Source: an uncultured Lachnospiraceae bacterium
GTDB taxonomy: Bacteria > Bacillota > Clostridia > Lachnospirales > Lachnospiraceae
Length of the DNA: 64,000 nt
Assembly: GCA_910588655.1 (NCBI GenBank)
Contig: CAJUPJ010000016.1
Span: 1-64,000, forward strand
Reading direction: 5' to 3'
Each line of letters begins with the position of its first letter. The stretch's first letter is position 1. This document shows positions 37,422 through 45,782 of this stretch, one piece after another. The notes under the pieces were generated by a model. That model made no database searches. It was given only the letters and a program-made list of their open reading frames with translations, and was not told the DNA's origin. The position numbers were made by a program, and so were the translations under genes.

Positions 37422-38324
37422 ACGGAAAGGAAGAGGAAAAAGAAGAATAAATCCAGGAATAAGCACCATTTAAAAGAACATCTGGTATCAGGGGTATTCC
37501 TTGCACCAAGTTTTCTGGGTGTTATGGTATTTATGGTTATTCCATTTATGGTAATTATTTATTATTCGCTGGTTGACGGGCCTGTTAATGGCAGCTTTGC
37601 AGGACTGGACAATTTTAAGATGCTTTTTTCAAATGCTGCATTCTTACAGGCAGCAAAAAACAGTATTCTTTTTTCAGTAATTGCAGTACCGCTTGCAGTA
37701 GTGCTTTCGCTGCTGCTTGCAGTCCTGCTTGACGCCAATATCCCATGGCAGAGCCAGTTCAGGACATCTTTCCTTTGTCCTATGATGGTTCCTGTCGCAT
37801 CAGTTGTACTTATATGGCAGGTTATTTTTAACGCACATGGGGCTATGAACAGCCTGCTGGAAGTTTTTGGCTTTAAGGGTATTGACTGGCTTAAATCTGA
37901 TTACAGCCTGGTTGTTGTTATCAGCATGTTCCTATGGAAGAATTTAGGTTACAACATGATTTTATTTATGGCAGCACTTGGAAGTGTGCCAAAAGACATT
38001 ATAGAGGTTGCACAGCTTGAAGCAGCAGGAAAGTTTACAATCTTTTTCAGGATTAAGCTCCGGTACATAAATTCAACTGTTTTATTTGTAATAATTTTAT
38101 CACTTATGAATTCGTTTAAGGTATTCAGGGAGGTTTATCTTCTATCAGGTGCTTACCCATATGAGTCACTCTATATGCTCCAGCACTTTATGAATAATAC
38201 ATTTGAATCCCTTGATTACCAGAAACTGTCCGCTGCTGCTATTGTAATGTGTGTATTTATGGTTGTTATAATTGGTATTCTGTTTTTTATTGAAAGTAAG
38301 GCAGGTGAAGATTTTGAAAGTTAA
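37422..38324 (+). CDS. MalF-type sugar ABC transporter permease, probable ACG start codon
   Basis: The permease frame is open from 37383, but its first ATG (37524) lies inside the first membrane helix and would remove the cytoplasmic N-terminus. A GGAGG box at 37409-37413 is 8-9 bases before an ACG (37422), from which the protein would read (M)ERKRKKKNKSRNKHHLKEH, typical of this family. The 300-residue product has six membrane helices and the EAA loop EVAQLEAAGKFTIFFRIKLR. A 14-codon frame (37406-37448) starts on an ATG that overlaps the box. It forms a heterodimer with the next permease; no ATPase gene is in the operon. Confidence 0.8.
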   Translation, partial: TERKRKKKNKSRNKHHLKEHLVSGVFLAPSFLGVMVFMVIPFMVIIYYSLVDGPVNGSFAGLDNFKMLFSNAAFLQAAKNSILFSVIAVPLAVVLSLLLAVLLDANIPWQSQFRTSFLCPMMVPVASVVLIWQVIFNAHGAMNSLLEVFGFKGIDWLKSDYSLVVVISMFLWKNLGYNMILFMAALGSVPKDIIEVAQLEAAGKFTIFFRIKLRYINSTVLFVIILSLMNSFKVFREVYLLSGAYPYESLYMLQHFMNNTFESLDYQKLSAAAIVMCVFMVVIIGILFFIESKAGEDFES

Positions 38325-39204
38325 ACATAAAAAAAAGCGGCATAAAAAATCTGTAATATTATTTATAATTGCATTGGCAATGGCAGTATTTTTCATGCTT
38401 CCTACTGTCCTTACAATAGCCAATTCATTTATGAGCCCGCAGGAAATTAAAGCAAATTACGGGATGGTTTTTAATGACCAGGAAAGTGCAGGATACATAT
38501 CAGAAAAAGTAAACCTTAAATTTATTCCTGATATGGTAACTTTTAAACAGTTTGCAACAGTCCTTTTTAACAGCCCTGAATACCTGCTTAAGTTCTGGAA
38601 TACAGTAATATACACTGTTCCCATTCTTATAGTACAGGTTATTATTGCAATACTTGCGGCATACAGTTTTACAAGATTTAAGGGAAGGCTTAAGGAGATT
38701 TTATTTTTTGTATATATTATACTTATGCTCCTGCCCTACCAGGTAACACTTGTCCCTAATTACCTGGTTACAGACTGGCTTGGGCTGCTTGATACAAAGT
38801 GGGCAATCTGGCTGCCAGGAATGACTTCCCCTTTCAGCGTATTCCTGTTTACAAAATTTATGCGGCGCATACCAGATTCACTTATAGAGGCAGCAAAAAT
38901 TGACGGTGCAGGGGAATGGCAGATTTTTTCAAAAATATGTGTACCTCTCTGCAAAGGAGCAATAGTTTCTGTATCAATACTTATATTTATTGATTACTGG
39001 AATATGGTTGAACAGCCACTTATATTACTTAAAAATGAAGACCTGCACCCGCTTTCAGTTTTTCTCTCCAAAATAAATTCAGGTGAGATAAGCCTTGCAT
39101 TTGCGGTTGCAACAATATATATGGTTCCGGGAATTTTAATATTCTTATATGGAGAGGAATATCTGATAGAGGGTATTTCATATTCTGGCGGATTAAAAGG
39201 TTAA
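38314..39204 (+). CDS. MalG-type sugar ABC transporter permease
   Basis: No good ATG is available. A TTG at 38314 lies 6 bases after AGGTG and overlaps the upstream gene by 11 bases; a GTG at 38305 is the alternative. The product is about 296 residues. A basic N-terminus (KVKHKKKRHKKS) precedes the first helix. Six membrane helices are predicted, and the EAA loop reads LIEAAKIDGAGEWQIFSKICVPLCKG (about residues 200-225). It carries an insert between helices 1 and 2 (MSPQEIKANYGMVFND). It acts with the upstream permease and solute-binding protein. Confidence 0.88.
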   Translation: MKVKHKKKRHKKSVILFIIALAMAVFFMLPTVLTIANSFMSPQEIKANYGMVFNDQESAGYISEKVNLKFIPDMVTFKQFATVLFNSPEYLLKFWNTVIYTVPILIVQVIIAILAAYSFTRFKGRLKEILFFVYIILMLLPYQVTLVPNYLVTDWLGLLDTKWAIWLPGMTSPFSVFLFTKFMRRIPDSLIEAAKIDGAGEWQIFSKICVPLCKGAIVSVSILIFIDYWNMVEQPLILLKNEDLHPLSVFLSKINSGEISLAFAVATIYMVPGILIFLYGEEYLIEGISYSGGLKG

Positions 39205-39230
39205 GTTTAGGGAAGGAGATAATATTTCTT

Positions 39231-41549
39231 ATGACAGAACAGGATTTAACAAAGAAATACCAGAAGCGTAAAGACAGGATTAAAAATATTGCTATTATCT
39301 TTTTAGTAATTATGCTTTTACTTACATTTTTTTCCAATACTATTATGAATTATTCGCTTGCAGAAGTAGAAACTGCCTTTGCAGAATCAGGCACTCTTAC
39401 TACTAAAATACGTGGTGAAGGTTTTGTTGAGGCAAGAGAGCCCGTAAATGTAAGCAGCAAAAATGAAAGGGAAATTTTAAAAGTATTGGTAAAAGATGGT
39501 GATAAGGTTAAAAAAGGCCAGGCTTTGTTTGTACTTGCAGGTGAAAGCAGTGCAGATGCACTCAGGCAGGCAAAGTCAGACCTTATGACACTTAACCATG
39601 ACTATGCAAAATCGCTTCTTGAAATGGCTGTTCCTGAATATGCCACAAATTCACTTGAAATAAAATATGCCAAGAAGGATTTGCAGAATGCAATTAAAAG
39701 TGTAGAAGATGCTAAAAAAGAAAACAACAAAAAGAAAGAAAAGTATGCAGAACTTAAGAAAAAGGCTGATAATGCTAAAAAGAAAATGTTAAATAAAGCA
39801 GATGAAGTATCAGCAAATGCATATAAAATTTCACAGGCTGGCCTTGAACTTGAAAGCCTTGAAGCAGAAAAAGCGGAACTTAGTGGTGAGAACAGCACAA
39901 ATATACAAGAGCTGGATGCAGCAGTAACAGCAGCTAAAAGAGAAACTGAAGATGCTGAAGACAAGGTAAAACAGTATGAGGACAGCCGCACTTCTAAAAC
40001 GATTGAGGAAGAACTTAAAACAAAAAGAAAAGAGCTGGAGGATTTGCAAAAAAGCCTTGCAACTTTAAAAACTGAATTAAATGAGGCAGAAACTCCAGGT
40101 TCACCAGATGATAAGATTACAACATTAAACCGCAGCATACGCGACTGCAAGGCAGAGATATCTACGCTTAATAGTAAAGTTGACCAGGCAAATACAGAAA
40201 TTGCAGAACTTAATTATTTATATTATAGCTCTAGTGATGAAATGAAAGAACAGTACTGGCAGCAGTTAAGCAGCGCTAAACAGGACTATATTTCATTGAC
40301 TAAACAGGTTGATGATAAAAAACGTGAACTTGACGACCTGGAAAAGGATTTGGAAACTGCCAAAAAAAATGCAGAAACATCAAGTGACAAGAAAATAAAG
40401 CAGCTTAAAAATGATATTGCCGGGAAGGAAAAAGATATCACAGAACTTAAGAAAGAAATATCTTCACTTGAAAAGGAAAAGTCATCAAGCGATAACAGGG
40501 AAAGCCAGCTTGCATCAGCAAAGACAGAACTCTATGCTGCACAGAAAAAATTAAAAGATGCACAGCGCCAGCTTGAAGATGCACAAAATGCTGTTAAAAA
40601 TGAAAACAGCACAAAGATAAAGTCAGTAGAGGATAAAATCAAAACTTTAAAGAACAGGAAGTTAAAGCTTGAAAACCAGAAAACAAAGCTTGAAAATTCA
40701 TATACCCAGCTGCAGTCAGCTTATGAAACTGTTAAAGCAGAGGCAGATTCTTACCAGAAGGCAGATGAAAACGTTATTGATACATTAAACCAGGCTGTAC
40801 AGGAGAAACGTAAGGCTCTTGAAACACTTTACATTAACCTTGCAAAAGAAAAAAGTGATGACAGCCTTAAAAGACAGGTAGCTACCCTTGATAATGAGCA
40901 GAAGGCAAAATCAATCCAGTTGAAAAAGAATGAAATTGCCCGTCTTAAAAAGAAACGCAAAAATGTTGTAATCAGGGCAAAGCTTGCAGGTACTATTTCT
41001 GATTTAACTGCAAAAACCGGGGAAAATGCAACACCTGGAAACAGCCTGTTAAATATACAGCCAAGCGGCAATGGATACCAGATAAGCATTCCTGTAACAA
41101 TGGAACAGAGCAAACTTGTTAAACGTGGTGATAATGCTACAGTATTAAATATGTGGGATGATGATATAAAGGTAATCCTGGCAAATATAAAGACTGACCC
41201 GCAAAATCCAAATGCTGGCAAAACCCTTGTTTTTAATGTTTCAGGCAGCAATATCCAGAATGGTACTTCATTAAGCATATCTGTTGGTGAAAGAAAAGCA
41301 AATTACGACTACATAGTGCCTACAAGTGCAATACGTGAGGACAGCGATGGCAAATTTGTATTAATTATACAGGAAAAACCAAGCCCGGTAGGCAACCGTT
41401 ATATTGCTAAAAAAGAAGAAGTACAGGTTCTTGCACAAAATGAAACACAGTCAGCAATATCAGCTGGATTTGACAGTTATGCAAATGTTATTACTACTGC
41501 TTCAAAGGCTGTTGAAAAAGGTGACTATGTACGTCTTGCACAACAGTAA
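39231..41549 (+). CDS. HlyD/MacA-like adaptor with very long coiled coil
   Basis: This 772-residue protein has one N-terminal membrane helix (residues 20-43). A lipoyl/barrel-sandwich half follows (VNVSSKNEREILKVLVKDGD, KVKKGQALFVLAG). A coiled coil of roughly 430 residues (about 105-575) comes next, full of Lys/Glu/Leu heptads such as LKTKRKELEDLQKSLATLK and QLKNDIAGKEKDITELKKE. The second lipoyl half (VVIRAKLAGTISDLTAKTGE) and beta-barrel domains end the protein. Typical adaptors have a hairpin of 100-200 residues. AAGGAG lies 11 bases upstream. It is 26 bases after the permease gene and 17 bases before a MacB-core-like gene. Confidence 0.85.
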   Translation: MTEQDLTKKYQKRKDRIKNIAIIFLVIMLLLTFFSNTIMNYSLAEVETAFAESGTLTTKIRGEGFVEAREPVNVSSKNEREILKVLVKDGDKVKKGQALFVLAGESSADALRQAKSDLMTLNHDYAKSLLEMAVPEYATNSLEIKYAKKDLQNAIKSVEDAKKENNKKKEKYAELKKKADNAKKKMLNKADEVSANAYKISQAGLELESLEAEKAELSGENSTNIQELDAAVTAAKRETEDAEDKVKQYEDSRTSKTIEEELKTKRKELEDLQKSLATLKTELNEAETPGSPDDKITTLNRSIRDCKAEISTLNSKVDQANTEIAELNYLYYSSSDEMKEQYWQQLSSAKQDYISLTKQVDDKKRELDDLEKDLETAKKNAETSSDKKIKQLKNDIAGKEKDITELKKEISSLEKEKSSSDNRESQLASAKTELYAAQKKLKDAQRQLEDAQNAVKNENSTKIKSVEDKIKTLKNRKLKLENQKTKLENSYTQLQSAYETVKAEADSYQKADENVIDTLNQAVQEKRKALETLYINLAKEKSDDSLKRQVATLDNEQKAKSIQLKKNEIARLKKKRKNVVIRAKLAGTISDLTAKTGENATPGNSLLNIQPSGNGYQISIPVTMEQSKLVKRGDNATVLNMWDDDIKVILANIKTDPQNPNAGKTLVFNVSGSNIQNGTSLSISVGERKANYDYIVPTSAIREDSDGKFVLIIQEKPSPVGNRYIAKKEEVQVLAQNETQSAISAGFDSYANVITTASKAVEKGDYVRLAQQ

Positions 41550-41566
41550 AGGCAGGTGTTGTTTAT

Positions 41567-42673
41567 ATGAAAGTTTTCCCAGGGAAAACAAAAAATAAAA
41601 TAAGATTTACAACATTTATAATATGTACTATTGTTGCTTTTGTGTGCCTGTGCCTTTTGCATGAAACTAACCAGAAAGAACGTGGCTCAAATGCAGCAAT
41701 ACGCTGGAAATCAGGTAAACAGGATTTTTCATATATTTCTGTATATATGTCACCAGAAGAAAACTGGAAAGAAAATGACAGGAATACGCTGGTTAGTAAT
41801 TTAAAAATGTCATTCCAGCAGAATTCTATTATAAATAAGGACAGGGAAGACAACAGCGAAGGCCTTGTAAAAGACTGTTTCAGCTGTGAAGGCATAATGA
41901 ACTTTACTAATGGCAAAAATACAGCAACTGCAAAGGTTACAGCAACAGGTGGTGATTTTTTCTTCTTCCACCAGCCAGTCTGGCTGTCAGGTTTTGCATA
42001 TTCAGACAATGACGTTATGAAAGACCGTGTAATAATTGATAAAGAACTTGCCTGGCAGCTATTTGGCGGGGAAAACGTAGCAGGAATGCCATTTAAAATA
42101 AACGGCAATACATATTATGTAGCAGGTGTAGTTGATACAAGCCATTTAAAAGAAGACCAAAAAGCATATGGTGAAATTAACCGTGCATGGCTGCCTTATA
42201 GTGCTTTCTGCAAAGAATACCAGGGAACAAACACAGATATTAATGGAACACCAGATACAAGTACAGTTATTGGTACAGAAGAAAATACAAACAAGCTTCC
42301 AATTACATGTTATGAAATTGTACTTCCCAACCCTGTAAAAGAATGGGCAGTAAATCTTATGCAAACAAGCCTGGATGTAAAAGACCGTAAAATGGTATTA
42401 ATAGAAAACAGCCAAAGAACAAATTTCTTCTATGTAATGGATAACTTAAAAAATTTTTTCTATAAAGCATCCGGTACACAGCCTGTTGCATACCCGTATT
42501 GGGAAAATGCAGCAAGAACCCGTGATACTAAAAGAGAAATTTATACAGGAATTCTTCTAATTGCACTTATATACCCAGTATTATTATTTATCAGGATTAT
42601 TACATGGATTTACAAGGCAATAGATGGCAAAATCAAAAAACGCAAGAATAAAAAACATGCATACCCTCTTTAA
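41567..42673 (+). CDS. MacB periplasmic-core-like membrane protein
   Basis: This 368-residue protein has a membrane helix near the N-terminus (residues 13-30) and another near the C-terminus (about 325-345, IYTGILLIALIYPVLLFI), followed by a basic tail. The extracytoplasmic part matches the MacB core: ATGGDFFFFHQPVWLSG, DVMKDRVIIDKELAWQLFGG and MPFKINGNTYYVAGVVD. Normal MacB/FtsX-type permeases have four helices; two seem to be missing here and no ATPase is fused. It may cap the adaptor encoded upstream. It is the last gene of the operon and is followed by a terminator. Confidence 0.75.
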   Translation: MKVFPGKTKNKIRFTTFIICTIVAFVCLCLLHETNQKERGSNAAIRWKSGKQDFSYISVYMSPEENWKENDRNTLVSNLKMSFQQNSIINKDREDNSEGLVKDCFSCEGIMNFTNGKNTATAKVTATGGDFFFFHQPVWLSGFAYSDNDVMKDRVIIDKELAWQLFGGENVAGMPFKINGNTYYVAGVVDTSHLKEDQKAYGEINRAWLPYSAFCKEYQGTNTDINGTPDTSTVIGTEENTNKLPITCYEIVLPNPVKEWAVNLMQTSLDVKDRKMVLIENSQRTNFFYVMDNLKNFFYKASGTQPVAYPYWENAARTRDTKREIYTGILLIALIYPVLLFIRIITWIYKAIDGKIKKRKNKKHAYPL

Positions 42674-42679
42674 AATAAT

Positions 42680-42718
42680 GCCCTGTATTCTGTCCTGGCA
42701 GGATACAGGGCTGGATTT
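42680..42718 (+). terminator. terminator of the transporter operon
   Basis: A 9-bp stem GCCCTGTAT (42680-42688)/ATACAGGGC (42703-42711) is followed by TGGATTTTTGT. Confidence 0.8.
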
Positions 42719-42743
42719 TTGTATACATCCTTGTAAAAATGGC

Positions 42744-42794
42744 ATGTAAAACACTTTTGACACAATAAAAACAGCTTATGTAAAACACTTTTGA
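42744..42794 (+). promoter_or_regulatory. two 17-base direct repeats, possible operator or tandem -35 region
   Basis: ATGTAAAACACTTTTGA occurs at 42744-42760 and again at 42778-42794, spaced 34 bases start to start (about three helical turns). The repeats contain TTGACA and TTGATA, which could be -35 boxes; after the second, TGTTAT (42815-42820) is at 18 bases. They lie upstream of the HTH gene and may be its own operator. Confidence 0.45.
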
Positions 42795-42866
42795 TAGAAT
42801 TTATATCTCTGTCCTGTTATAGTTTTTATAATCCACAGATACAAATTTATAAAAAGGAGGCATATA

Positions 42867-43370
42867 ATGGAAAATGACATAAAAGAAATGAAGATTGGTT
42901 CACAGATTAGGAAATACCGTAATAATATGGAGCTCTCCCAGGAACAGCTTGCCGGGAAAATATATGTAAGCAGGCAGACCGTTTCTAACTGGGAAGAACA
43001 TATTAAAGAAACCGAAATCAGGAAATTAGACAAATATGGCAAGGTTTATACAATGTTATTAATTACATCTATTATATCTTTTATACCACTTTATAAATGG
43101 CTTGGCAATTATGGCTTTATACTATGGGGTATAATTTATATGGTGACAATGTTTTTTGCCTTAAAAACTGAGAAAGTTAAGAAAGACAATAATATCCATA
43201 CATTTAAAGAAATAGTTGCATTTGAAGAGGGAAAAAACCTGGATGAAATTGAAAAAATCCAGGAAAAAGCCAAACGCCCATACCAGACATTTTTATGTTT
43301 TACCATAAGCGGCGGCATAGCCCTGGCAGTACTATTATTAATGGGATGGATTATGGGTATTGTTTTATAG
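42867..43370 (+). CDS. XRE-type HTH membrane protein, apparently with an internal deletion
   Basis: AGGAGG precedes the ATG. The 167-residue protein begins with the first helices of an HTH domain (GSQIRKYRNNMELSQEQLAGK, YVSRQTVSNWEE), then goes straight to KETEIRKLDKYGKVYTMLLI and two to three membrane helices (TMLLITSIISFIPL; YGFILWGIIYMVTMFF; ISGGIALAVLLLMGWIMG). In the common Lachnospiraceae form as I remember it, about 35 residues lie between the NWE motif and the KETEI segment and complete the HTH domain. Their loss in frame would weaken DNA binding. Its stop overlaps that of the macrodomain gene by 6 bases. Confidence 0.75.
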   Translation: MENDIKEMKIGSQIRKYRNNMELSQEQLAGKIYVSRQTVSNWEEHIKETEIRKLDKYGKVYTMLLITSIISFIPLYKWLGNYGFILWGIIYMVTMFFALKTEKVKKDNNIHTFKEIVAFEEGKNLDEIEKIQEKAKRPYQTFLCFTISGGIALAVLLLMGWIMGIVL

Positions 43371-44363
43371 CCCAAGGGTCTGCTGCCCATGTTCAAATAG
43401 TGCCAGGTTTATTGTATTGATATCATAAATCTTTCTCTTTATAAAATACTCTGTAATCAAATCAAATTTATTACCTGGTGAAAAGGACAGCCCTGCACAT
43501 TTTAAAAGGCTGTCCGTTTCTTTAATATCAAGCCCAAGTGCAACCGCCAGCGCCAGCACTGTCTTTTTCCTTGGTGTATAATTAACATCACAGCGTATTT
43601 TAGAAAATAATTTACGGTCTATATTTGCTTTTTTATAAACTTCAGGGTCAGACATGCCTTTCTGGTCAACCAGTTTTAAAAGACGTTCCTGGAATGTATC
43701 ACCAATATTACCTATAATATCATCAAGCCGTTCCCTGCCTGTCTGGTATAAATGCTCTGGCATCATGCCAGAAACTGCACTTCTGTACTTCTCTTCCATC
43801 CTGTTCTGCTGGTATTCACTAACTGCCCTGTCTGTTACATCACACTCATCTATATACTCATCTACATCCTGGAAAAGTTTTCCTGAAAGTTCAAACGATT
43901 TCCTGTCAAATACTACCAGGATTACCAGCATATCATATTCAAAAAGAAAACTGCTAATTGCCATTACTGCCGTCTGTAGTGCCTTATCCCGCGGAAACTG
44001 GTAAACGCCTGTAGAAATTAAAGGAAATGCTATGCTCTCTGCTCCAAGCTCCAATGCTTTTTCAAGTGATTTGCTGTAACAGGATTTTAAAAGCCCGAAT
44101 TCATCTGAGTTTCCGCCATTCCAGACAGGTCCGGCTGTATGTATAATATATTTTGCAGAAAGCCTGAAAGCAGGAGTTACTGCAATACCTCCAACAGGAA
44201 TATCCCCAATCTTCTTTCTTTCAGCAAGAAGCAGTTCTTTTCCTGCCGCCTCATAGATTGCGGCGTCTGTTCCATTAGCATAAACTGGTTTTGGATTGGC
44301 GGAATTAACAATTATATCTGCTTTAACATTTGTAATATCATTTCTAATAATCTTAAATGGCAT
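43365..44363 (-). CDS. macrodomain protein with C-terminal HTH-like domain
   Basis: The start at 44363 (MPFKIIRNDITNVKAD) follows AGAGGAATT; the longer frame runs into murF. The 332-residue product has a macrodomain at residues 1-165: DIIVNSANPKPVYANGTDAA, GGIAVTPAFRLSAKYIIHTAG and IAFPLISTGVYQFPRDKAL, which bind ADP-ribose and may remove it from O-acetyl-ADP-ribose or proteins. Residues about 215-332 form a helical domain with SDPEVYKKANIDRKLFSKIR and RKKTVLALAVALGLDIKETD, resembling an HTH-type domain. It starts 7 bases after murF and may be co-transcribed with it. Confidence 0.88.
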   Translation of the reverse strand: MPFKIIRNDITNVKADIIVNSANPKPVYANGTDAAIYEAAGKELLLAERKKIGDIPVGGIAVTPAFRLSAKYIIHTAGPVWNGGNSDEFGLLKSCYSKSLEKALELGAESIAFPLISTGVYQFPRDKALQTAVMAISSFLFEYDMLVILVVFDRKSFELSGKLFQDVDEYIDECDVTDRAVSEYQQNRMEEKYRSAVSGMMPEHLYQTGRERLDDIIGNIGDTFQERLLKLVDQKGMSDPEVYKKANIDRKLFSKIRCDVNYTPRKKTVLALAVALGLDIKETDSLLKCAGLSFSPGNKFDLITEYFIKRKIYDINTINLALFEHGQQTLGL

Positions 44364-44370
44364 AATTCCT

Positions 44371-45765
44371 CTACATATTTTCCAGGGCGCTGGTAATCTT
44401 CCCAAATTCCATTGCATGTGATGCTTTAACAAGTATTGAGCAGCCATCTTTTACAATGTTTCCAAGCATTTCAACAGCCTTATCTGTATTTTCATAATAC
44501 ATTACATTATGGTTCTCATCTATTGCCAGTGCTCCTTTTACATACTGTTTTGCAAGACTGCCTGCACACACTATGCAGTCAATGCCCTTTTGTACGGCAT
44601 ATGCACCTATATCAAAATGCATTATCTTTTCATTTGCCCCAAGTTCAAACATATCCCCTATTATTGCAATTTTATATGTCTTTACAGCCGAGAGCACATC
44701 AATTGCCGCCTTCATGGATGCAGGGCTTGCATTATAACAGTCATCCATTATTGTAAACCTGGCAGTTTTCTTGATATTGCTGTGCCCGCCTACTGGCTGG
44801 AATTTGCTTATTCCGGCAGCAATTTCATCTGCCCCCATGCCAAGCCCTGCTGCTACTGCTACTGCTGCAAGGGCGTTTGTAACCATATGCATCCCTGGTA
44901 CTGGTACATGGAGTGCTATCCTTTTATCTCCTGCCACTGCATCAAAATATGTACCTTCAAGCCCTTTCTGTACTATATTTTCTGCATATACACTACAATT
45001 ACTGCCAGTCCCGAAGAATACAGGTTTATTTCCATTTGCTTCTTTTATCTGGATTAACTTATCATCATCGCCATTAAGGTATACAATACCATTATCCGCC
45101 ATTGATGAAAAAATCTCTGTTTTAGCTTTAAGCACCCCGTCCCTGTCACCAAGGTTTTCAAGATGGCACTGCCCTATATTAGTAATAATACATATATCCG
45201 GCTTTACTATTTTAGAAAGCCTTGTCATTTCACCAAATTCACTTATGCCCATTTCCACTACTGCTATCTCATGTTCTTCACGCAGGCGGAATAATGTAAG
45301 AGGCACTCCAACTTCATTATTAAAGTTGCCCTGTGTTTTTAATGTATTAAAATGTTCAGAAAGCACAGAGGCAACCATTTCCTTTGTTGTGGTTTTGCCA
45401 ACACTCCCTGTTATTCCTATAATTTTAGTACCACAGGCTGTACGGTAAAATGCTGCAATATCTTTTAACGCCTGGAAACACGATTTTACCTGTATAAATG
45501 CACACCCTGCTGGCAGTTCTGCTGCCCCACATGCTTCCTGTGGTGTAAACTCTGAAATACAGCATACTGCACCATTATTATATGTCTGCATTATATATTT
45601 ATTGCCATCTGCACGTGCACCTTTTATTGCTACAAATGCACCACCACTGGAAATATTCCTGCTGTCTGTTGTTATTGAAGATATTTCTGTATTCTTTATA
45701 TCTTCACTTCCATAATATATGCCTTCACAAAGCATTGTAATCTTTGCTGGTGTTATTTGTTTCAT
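44371..45765 (-). CDS. murF: UDP-N-acetylmuramoyl-tripeptide--D-alanyl-D-alanine ligase
   Basis: This 464-residue Mur ligase adds D-Ala-D-Ala to the muramyl peptide in the cytoplasm. The N-terminal domain shows TTDSRNISSGGAFVAIKG; the ATP site is IIGITGSVGKTTTKEMVASVL (near residue 115); further motifs are NFNNEVGVPLTLF and DDCYNASPASMKAAIDVL. It is encoded 17 bases downstream of ddl, whose product supplies its substrate. Confidence 0.95.
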   Translation of the reverse strand: MKQITPAKITMLCEGIYYGSEDIKNTEISSITTDSRNISSGGAFVAIKGARADGNKYIMQTYNNGAVCCISEFTPQEACGAAELPAGCAFIQVKSCFQALKDIAAFYRTACGTKIIGITGSVGKTTTKEMVASVLSEHFNTLKTQGNFNNEVGVPLTLFRLREEHEIAVVEMGISEFGEMTRLSKIVKPDICIITNIGQCHLENLGDRDGVLKAKTEIFSSMADNGIVYLNGDDDKLIQIKEANGNKPVFFGTGSNCSVYAENIVQKGLEGTYFDAVAGDKRIALHVPVPGMHMVTNALAAVAVAAGLGMGADEIAAGISKFQPVGGHSNIKKTARFTIMDDCYNASPASMKAAIDVLSAVKTYKIAIIGDMFELGANEKIMHFDIGAYAVQKGIDCIVCAGSLAKQYVKGALAIDENHNVMYYENTDKAVEMLGNIVKDGCSILVKASHAMEFGKITSALENM

Positions 45766-45782
45766 ATCTGGAGAATCCCCTG

